Part shown: piece after piece, positions 61,701-64,000 of the stretch
Position numbering within the stretch: position 1 is the stretch's first letter
How the letters are laid out: each line of letters begins with the position of its first letter
From: Echinarachnius parma
Taxonomy: Eukaryota; Echinodermata; Echinoidea; Clypeasteroida; Echinarachniidae
NCBI GenBank assembly: GCA_037951105.1
Contig: JBAMJV010011188.1
Location: 1 to 64,000, forward strand
DNA: 64,000 nucleotides
Direction of reading: 5' to 3'
Translations under genes and position numbers: made by a program
The notes under the pieces: generated by a model
Databases searched by the model: none
Told to the model about the DNA's origin: nothing
Seen by the model: only the letters and a program-made list of their open reading frames with translations

Positions 61701-62685
61701 GGCCCATGCAAATGAAAGACAGTCCCTGGTCAACTTTCAGAAGCTGGTTGATACTACGGTAGAAGTCCTTTTCATGCTGAAACTACTATGCTATTACCTG
61801 TTCCACATCAAAAAATGTAATGTGTTTTCACTGTTTTCAAACTTCACAGTTGATATTATGAATCAAACCAACTGTTTGTGTTTCCTTTCTTGTAGCTGAG
61901 GCCCATGCAAATGAAAGACAGTCCCTGGTCAACTTTCAGAAGTTGGTTGACATTACGGTAGAAGTCCTTTCGATGCTCAAGCTCCTTTGCTACCATCAGT
62001 TCCACATTGTTGCATCTGCGTTGAATCACGTAAGAACAAGCATTATCAAAATCAAGATCAACTAGAATCAGTTCGCATAGGAGGAGGAGGAGGTGGGCTG
62101 AATTCCTCGAAACCAGCCCAGCCCTATAAAAAAAGATTCAAATCATTGGCTCGAATCAGTGGCACAACTTAGTCCGGGCTAAAAAGACGGAAGTTATCAG
62201 CTATCGGTTAAACTGTGTCGCACCTGTGGAATTGATAGTTGTCTTGTGCCGTAAGCCAATTGTTTTCCCTCATTATAATTAATGCAAACCCTCTGATAAA
62301 ACCAACAAAAAGGACTTGATAAACCATCTTGTGTTTGATTCCTGTGGAAGCCCATTGTCTGTTCCCTTTTAAATATTTGCCTTTGGGTGTATTGATTGAA
62401 AATTCTGAATTACATTTTTATTATTGTTCATTTTTTGCAGATGGAGAAAGAAGAGTTGAAGAAGATGACATTACGAGAGCTTGTAATGCAAGGAAGAGAG
62501 GTGAGTCTTTACCTTCAGGAGAAATTATGATTATGATAGAGATTATCATGATGAGGAGGAGGAGGTGGGTGGTGATGATGATGATGATGGTGGTGATCAT
62601 GGTGATGATGATGATGATGGTGGTGGTGGTAGTGGTGATGATGATGATGATAAGAAGATGATGATGATGATGGTGGTGGTGATGG

Positions 62686-62746
<61 letters not shown>

Positions 62747-63073
62747 AATGTGATTATGATTATGATGGTGGTGATGGTGATGATGATGATGATGACGAAG
62801 ATTACGATGGTGTTGGTGGTAGCAACTATGCGGATGATGGATGCTTTGATATGAACCTTCTTTAACAAATTCTGTGATTAATTTTTAAAAATGTGTTTGA
62901 CATGTTTCTCTATCTACTTCTTTTGCCATTGGACCTACTAGATGTGCAGCAGTCTCATCACGTCGCTGATCAATCGCTACATCGGTGACAACAGCACGAC
63001 GGATGCGATCAGCACCAGACTGAGAGAGGTCTGTCCATCTCTGTACAGCACCAACGATGCAATCTGCACCAAG
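47468..63073 (+). CDS. Nup155 nucleoporin, exons 1-19, incomplete at right edge
   Basis: Gene-level entry. Nineteen coding exons sum to 864 codons once two 1-base indels are allowed for, against about 1391 residues in human NUP155, so the C-terminal third lies beyond the window. Nup155 is a scaffold of the nuclear pore inner ring: N-terminal beta-propeller, then alpha-solenoid, contacting Nup35/Nup53 and membrane nucleoporins and needed for pore assembly. Recognisable blocks include [70 protein letters not shown] and LYSTNDAIC. The ATG at 47468-47470 (A at -3, G at +4) follows a good acceptor, so a 5' UTR intron is likely. Introns carry many partial exon copies and transposons. The gene may be intact despite the indels. 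Confidence 0.96.
48373..48510 (+). CDS. Nup155 exon 2
   Basis: Encodes [11 protein letters not shown] and [11 protein letters not shown], diagnostic of Nup155. Donor GTATCC at 48511. Ends in phase 1. The intron that follows holds ATA/ATG-rich microsatellites (48527-48690, 48820-49070). Confidence 0.9.
49169..49266 (+). CDS. Nup155 exon 3, with one extra base
   Basis: Encodes [20 protein letters not shown]. At GACCACAGAC (49231-49240) one base too many shifts the frame and gives TGA at 49258-49260. Dropping one C restores [12 protein letters not shown], as expected from the family. Donor GTTAGT at 49267. Confidence 0.88.
49783..49945 (+). CDS. Nup155 exon 4, with one missing base
   Basis: Encodes [20 protein letters not shown]. 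Near 49845-49854 (AAACCAAAC) a base is missing; without it the frame reaches TAG at 49889-49891. Beyond it the next frame encodes [20 protein letters not shown], matching the family. Donor GTACAA at 49946. Confidence 0.88.
50056..50273. mobile_element. GGTACCCCGGGGTACC inverted element in intron 4
   Basis: The left end GGTACCCTGGGGTACC and right ends GGTACCCCGGGGTAC and GGTACCCCGGGGGTACC are inverted around about 170 bp that contains CGCCATTTTG and AAGATGGCGCTAC. Probably a small TIR element. Confidence 0.6.
50651..50709 (+). pseudogene. Exon 5 border copy (echo)
   Basis: AATAAAGTATGATAAATTAT and AGATATTGATGCAAATGACA match the last about 35 intron bases and first about 20 bases of exon 5 (51420-51480). 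The rest of the exon is absent. Confidence 0.7.
50930..51180. repeat. GGGGGCTACTTT short repeats in intron 4
   Basis: Five or six copies of TTTCGGGGCTACTTT-like words spaced 30-100 bp apart, ending with GGGGCGAATTCGCCCGCC. Probably the sub-terminal region of an eroded DNA transposon. Confidence 0.5.
51457..51620 (+). CDS. Nup155 exon 5
   Basis: Encodes [20 protein letters not shown] and [18 protein letters not shown], propeller blades of Nup155. Acceptor CACCCCCCAG, donor GTAGGA. Phase 1 in, phase 0 out. A decayed copy of its 5' border lies at 50651-50709. Confidence 0.95.
51909..52008 (+). CDS. Nup155 exon 6
   Basis: Encodes [20 protein letters not shown] and [12 protein letters not shown]. 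Donor GTATGT. Ends in phase 1. Three truncated copies of its last 76 bases follow in the intron. Confidence 0.95.
52167..52242 (+). pseudogene. Exon 6 truncated copy 1
   Basis: Last 76 bases of exon 6 with a donor-like GTACGT. It has no acceptor; all three copies break at the same 5' point, AAGTGTAG. Confidence 0.9.
52531..52606 (+). pseudogene. Exon 6 truncated copy 2
   Basis: As copy 1 but with TATAGAC in place of TATGGAC, and followed by GTTTGT. Confidence 0.9.
52731..52806 (+). pseudogene. Exon 6 truncated copy 3
   Basis: As copy 1, with the donor altered to GTTACGT one base earlier. Confidence 0.9.
53174..53339 (+). CDS. Nup155 exon 7
   Basis: Encodes [20 protein letters not shown] through [12 protein letters not shown]. 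Donor GTAAGA at 53340. Ends in phase 2. A partial copy of its 3' half and donor region lies at 53451-53530. Confidence 0.95.
53451..53530 (+). pseudogene. Exon 7 partial copy
   Basis: GTGTATGACATGGTCTACTA, GGATATGAAACGTGTCACTA and TTTGATTTGCCC match the 3' half of exon 7 and the start of its intron. It has internal deletions. Confidence 0.85.
53957..54054 (+). CDS. Nup155 exon 8
   Basis: Encodes [20 protein letters not shown], matching the vertebrate ARTIDRSVFKPIVQIAVI block. Donor GTCAGT at 54055. Ends in phase 1. Confidence 0.95.
54121..54190 (-). pseudogene. tRNA-Ala-like copy in intron 8
   Basis: The minus strand shows TAGCTTAGTTGGTAAGACC, a CTAGCAA loop and GGTTCGAATG. It belongs to the same family as 19741-19812 and is decayed. 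Confidence 0.6.
54261..54318 (-). pseudogene. tRNA-like copy in intron 8, second
   Basis: A more eroded relative 140 bp from the first: GGCTCAGTTGGTAGGAGC is present, the anticodon loop is disrupted and box B is lost. Confidence 0.55.
54761..55014 (+). CDS. Nup155 exon 9
   Basis: The longest exon here (254 nt). Encodes [44 protein letters not shown] and SLMETQ. Donor GTACGG. Ends in phase 0. Confidence 0.96.
55237..55310 (+). pseudogene. tRNA-Ala-like copy in intron 9
   Basis: Plus-strand copy with TTCGGTAAGAGC, CTAGCAA loop (AGC) and intact box B GGTTCGAATCC. Acceptor pairing is poor. Confidence 0.6.
55711..55797 (+). pseudogene. Exon 10 partial copy
   Basis: AGGTCACTCATCTGGTGGAT and GAGACCAATGAGGCACACA match exon 10 at its start and 80 bases in. 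It contains frame-breaking changes and a stop. Confidence 0.85.
55906..56121 (+). CDS. Nup155 exon 10
   Basis: Encodes [20 protein letters not shown] and [18 protein letters not shown]. Acceptor GTTCATAG, donor GTGAGA. Phase 0 on both sides. A decayed copy of its 5' part lies 200 bp upstream (55711-55797). Confidence 0.95.
56350..56400. repeat. LINE-type 3' tail in intron 10
   Basis: AAAGGCGCTATATTAATGCC followed by ATGTT repeats, like the LINE tails at 6089 and 31160. Confidence 0.45.
56407..56517 (+). CDS. Nup155 exon 11
   Basis: Encodes [20 protein letters not shown] and VENFFKLHK. Phase 0 on both sides. The following intron contains the TA-flanked MITE at 56666-56822. Confidence 0.96.
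56666..56822. mobile_element. TA-flanked MITE in intron 11
   Basis: 157 bp from CCGTATTTGCTGGTGTATTA to its complement, with TA on both sides, as for Tc1/mariner/pogo-type elements. The word TGCGGTTAATACAC or its complement occurs five times. An A run of about 20 lies near 56701. Confidence 0.8.
57103..57208 (+). pseudogene. Exon 12 copy with stop
   Basis: A copy of the first about 100 bases of exon 12, with its acceptor CACTTGCAG. GCAGACTAG gives an in-frame TAG at 57174-57176 where the real exon has TGG. Confidence 0.92.
57351..57525 (+). CDS. Nup155 exon 12
   Basis: Encodes [32 protein letters not shown] and [10 protein letters not shown]. Donor GTAAAT. Ends in phase 1. A decayed copy precedes it (57103-57208) and a 3' fragment follows it (57602-57672). 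Confidence 0.96.
57602..57672 (+). pseudogene. Exon 12 3'-end copy
   Basis: GAACCCCTCACCCAGTAGCC through TTCGGTAAATAAACTGATTG matches the 3' end of exon 12, the donor and the intron start. It contains TAG. Confidence 0.88.
57826..57930 (+). pseudogene. Exon 13 partial copy
   Basis: GTTCCGCTAGTCCAGTAGTG matches the exon 13 start, with an acceptor TTTTTTAG. The middle diverges and TAG occurs at 57927-57929. The preceding intron also matches (AAATTATTCTCCA at 57779 and 58406). Confidence 0.85.
58014..58410 (+). mobile_element. Retroposon 3' end (family C) in intron 12
   Basis: Collinear with 45196-45605: CT-rich start, AGTATGGACTGGACCTTT, TATGGCAACACTTCAAGCTT, TTATTGCCAGACCTCTGTGT, GAGACATGCAGGAATATAAT and an AATAAATAAAT-type tail. 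It lies between the exon 13 copy and the real exon 13. Confidence 0.85.
58459..58660 (+). CDS. Nup155 exon 13
   Basis: Encodes [18 protein letters not shown] and [17 protein letters not shown], matching the family SGKHNGICIYFSRI block. Donor GTGAGT. Ends in phase 2. A decayed copy lies at 57826-57930. Confidence 0.95.
59216..59282 (+). CDS. Nup155 exon 14
   Basis: Encodes [20 protein letters not shown]. Donor GTGAGT at 59283. Phase 2 in, phase 0 out. Confidence 0.93.
59413..59642 (+). mobile_element. LINE ORF2 3'-end fragment in intron 14
   Basis: Encodes [31 protein letters not shown] and a truncated [12 protein letters not shown], homologous to the LINE end at 30783-31001. It is a dead fragment. 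Confidence 0.8.
59862..59960 (+). pseudogene. Exon 15 copy, donor lost
   Basis: Almost identical to the first 96 bases of exon 15, with a functional-looking acceptor. After TTCACAGTGATTTGATTAG it runs into intron sequence, giving TGA and no donor. A further tail-only repeat of the unit lies at about 59790-59830. Confidence 0.93.
60004..60110 (+). CDS. Nup155 exon 15
   Basis: Encodes [20 protein letters not shown] and [13 protein letters not shown]. Acceptor CTTTTTTTTCCAG, donor GTGAGT. Ends in phase 2. Preceded by a very similar copy at 59862-59960. Confidence 0.95.
60644..60732 (+). CDS. Nup155 exon 16
   Basis: Encodes [20 protein letters not shown] and QREQHRIR. Donor GTAATA. Ends in phase 1, compatible with exon 17 and with its three upstream copies. 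Confidence 0.92.
60735..60995 (-). repeat. LINE-type repeat in intron 16
   Basis: Starts AATAATAATAATATACTTGA and TATAGCGCC, then ATTACCCCGGTCATAGG, CCTGGGGAGCATTCC and ACCCATTTATACACCTGGGT. It matches 38750-38960 and probably represents the 3' region of a LINE on the minus strand. Confidence 0.65.
61002..61122. repeat. TTTG microsatellite in intron 16
   Basis: Imperfect (TTTG)n with TCG and TGTGTATG interruptions. Confidence 0.95.
61280..61390 (+). pseudogene. Exon 17 copy 1
   Basis: Acceptor TTCTTGTAG and a frame open through the homologous part. It diverges after CTGTTCCACATG and has no donor. Confidence 0.92.
61467..61580 (+). pseudogene. Exon 17 copy 2, in-frame stop
   Basis: As copy 1 but ACGGTATAAG gives TAA where the others read ACGGTAGAAG. 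Confidence 0.93.
61697..61810 (+). pseudogene. Exon 17 copy 3
   Basis: Open to CTGTTCCACATC, then A-rich sequence with TAA. No donor. The intron between copies (AACTTCACAGTTGATATTAT) is also repeated. Confidence 0.92.
61896..62029 (+). CDS. Nup155 exon 17 (fourth of four copies)
   Basis: Encodes [20 protein letters not shown] and [20 protein letters not shown], aligning with the family KLLCEHQFTIIVAELQK. It is the only one of four tandem copies that is open throughout and has a donor (GTAAGA). Confidence 0.93.
62441..62500 (+). CDS. Nup155 exon 18
   Basis: Encodes [20 protein letters not shown], the alpha-solenoid helix equivalent to LQEQLKITTFKDLVIRDKE in vertebrates. Phase 0 on both sides; donor GTGAGT. 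Confidence 0.95.
62525..62820. repeat. GAT microsatellite in intron 18
   Basis: (GAT)n with GGT and AAG interruptions, about 300 bp. The poly-Asp/Met and poly-Ser/His frames are artefacts. Confidence 0.97.
62942..63073 (+). CDS. Nup155 exon 19 (last in window)
   Basis: Encodes [18 protein letters not shown] and [14 protein letters not shown], matching GALIASLINCYIRDN and CPLLYSTDDAICSK. Donor GTATGT. Two fragments of its 3' end follow (63187 and 63391). Confidence 0.96.
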
Positions 63074-63186
63074 GTATGTAGGAAGCACTGACTTAAAAGG
63101 CTTGATGAGACAAGCAAGCCTTCAGAGTTGTTGCAAGAAGTTGCCATTTTGTAACACATATAAATACTCTTAATGAGGCTGGGGGA

Positions 63187-63237
63187 TGTCTTTCTATTTC
63201 TATACAGCACTTATGTATGATGGCATCTGCCCCAAGT
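63187..63237 (+). pseudogene. Exon 19 3'-end copy 1
   Basis: CTATACAGCACTTATG and GCATCTGCCCCAAG match the last about 50 bases of exon 19. The following intron (GATTTAAAAGGCTGGAT, TTGTTGCAAGAAG) is also duplicated from 63090-63145. Confidence 0.8.
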
Positions 63238-63390
63238 TAAGCAAATAACCCACTGATTTAAAAGGCTGGATTTGATAAAGCCCTATTTTGTTGCAAGAAG
63301 TCACCATATATAAGTTGTTGCAAGTAGGTGCCGCCTTTGACCTCCATGAATAATAGAGATACTTTTGATGGTCAATAAGTACGAGTAAAA

Positions 63391-63434
63391 TCTGTCCATC
63401 TCTATACTGCACCACTGATTCCATCTGCACAAAG
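63391..63434 (+). pseudogene. Exon 19 3'-end copy 2
   Basis: TCTGTCCATCTCTATACTGC and CATCTGCACAAAG match the same end of exon 19. Confidence 0.8.
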
Positions 63435-64000
63435 GTTAGGATTAGGGTTAAATTAAAAATCATATTTTGATGCCCATTTGGGCCAGTGGAATTCAAAGGG
63501 TACCACCACCCAAAAATAATATTCTTATTAAAGAAAGGTAACATCTTTAGTAATATTCCATTCCATCAACAAGTTCACAAAAATATGTTTCCAGAAAAAA
63601 GAAAAAAAAATTGGAAACGCATCACCATTCTAAAGCATGCGTTCATGCGGTCTAAATGCGAATGCGTGCGGTGAATTGCGATGTGTGTGCAGAGCGAAAG
63701 AATCGCTCGGGAATCTATTGTCTACAAACGTACGCGTGAATAGCATTGGCGCACTCGCAAATGGTTGGCCCGTATGGAACCAGGAAATAGCAGTGGTTCC
63801 GTAAGTGGTGGAAATTAATTGCTTTGTTTATGAATTACACAACCCTTTGCAAAATGTTGGGTATCTATTTGATATCACAAAACGGTACCAAAACATATAA
63901 TAATGTGTTGTTCTTTGCCTGGTGGTCCCCTTTAACATCAATGCAATTTGGTGGCTCAAGGATTATTTTTAATGGCCACGAGCCAGCAGGCTAGTGCTTT
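63435..64000. other. Nup155 intron 19, incomplete
   Basis: No exon recognised. There is an A-rich stretch at 63594-63612 and a CpG-richer stretch at 63640-63740. The next Nup155 exon must lie beyond the window. Confidence 0.6.

Noticed and set aside
61280..61810. Mutually exclusive alternative exons of Nup155
   Set aside because: Copies 1-3 lack donors and copy 2 has a stop, so they cannot substitute for exon 17 in a full-length product.

Overview
This is eukaryotic nuclear DNA from an animal: split genes with GT-AG introns, abundant MITE-like elements, LINE remnants, microsatellites and long homopolymer C/G runs. The two clearest proteins (a metazoan-type Nup155 and a rhodopsin-family receptor) and the repeat style suggest a marine invertebrate, perhaps an echinoderm or other invertebrate deuterostome. 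That placement is inference; no sequence here fixes the species.

Three protein-coding loci are well supported. (1) 14621-15706 (-): an intronless rhodopsin-family GPCR of 361 residues. (2) 23365-27252 (-): one 1295-residue open exon joining a stonustoxin/MACPF-like N-terminus, a helical and thioredoxin-like region, two fibronectin III domains, a P-loop GTPase-like domain and a Cys-rich C-terminal segment. (3) 47468-63073 (+) and beyond the right edge: the first 19 coding exons (864 codons) of Nup155, the inner-ring scaffold nucleoporin. Exon phases add up exactly if two single-base indels, in exons 3 and 4, are treated as errors or lesions. A weaker candidate is a terminal coding exon at 7039-7247 (+).

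Layout: 1-13 kb is mostly nested non-autonomous DNA transposons, tandem duplications and minisatellites; 14-16 kb holds the GPCR, with a minisatellite reaching almost to its stop codon; 17-23 kb is CA repeat, tandem duplications, a tRNA-like element and TIR elements; 23-27 kb is the SNTX-like gene; 27-46 kb is accessory sequence with a LINE 3' end carrying a palindromic MITE, Harbinger-like elements with 3-bp target duplications, a poly-C cluster and a hAT-like element nested in another inverted-repeat element; 46.7-47.4 kb is a very long TCC tract just upstream of the Nup155 start codon; 47.5-64 kb is Nup155.

The most unusual signal is in Nup155. At least eight of the 19 exons have one or more partial, decayed copies in the adjacent intron ('exon echoes'), including four tandem copies of exon 17 and three 5'-truncated copies of exon 6 inside a GAT satellite. 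No operon or shared pathway joins the three loci; each is described on its own.
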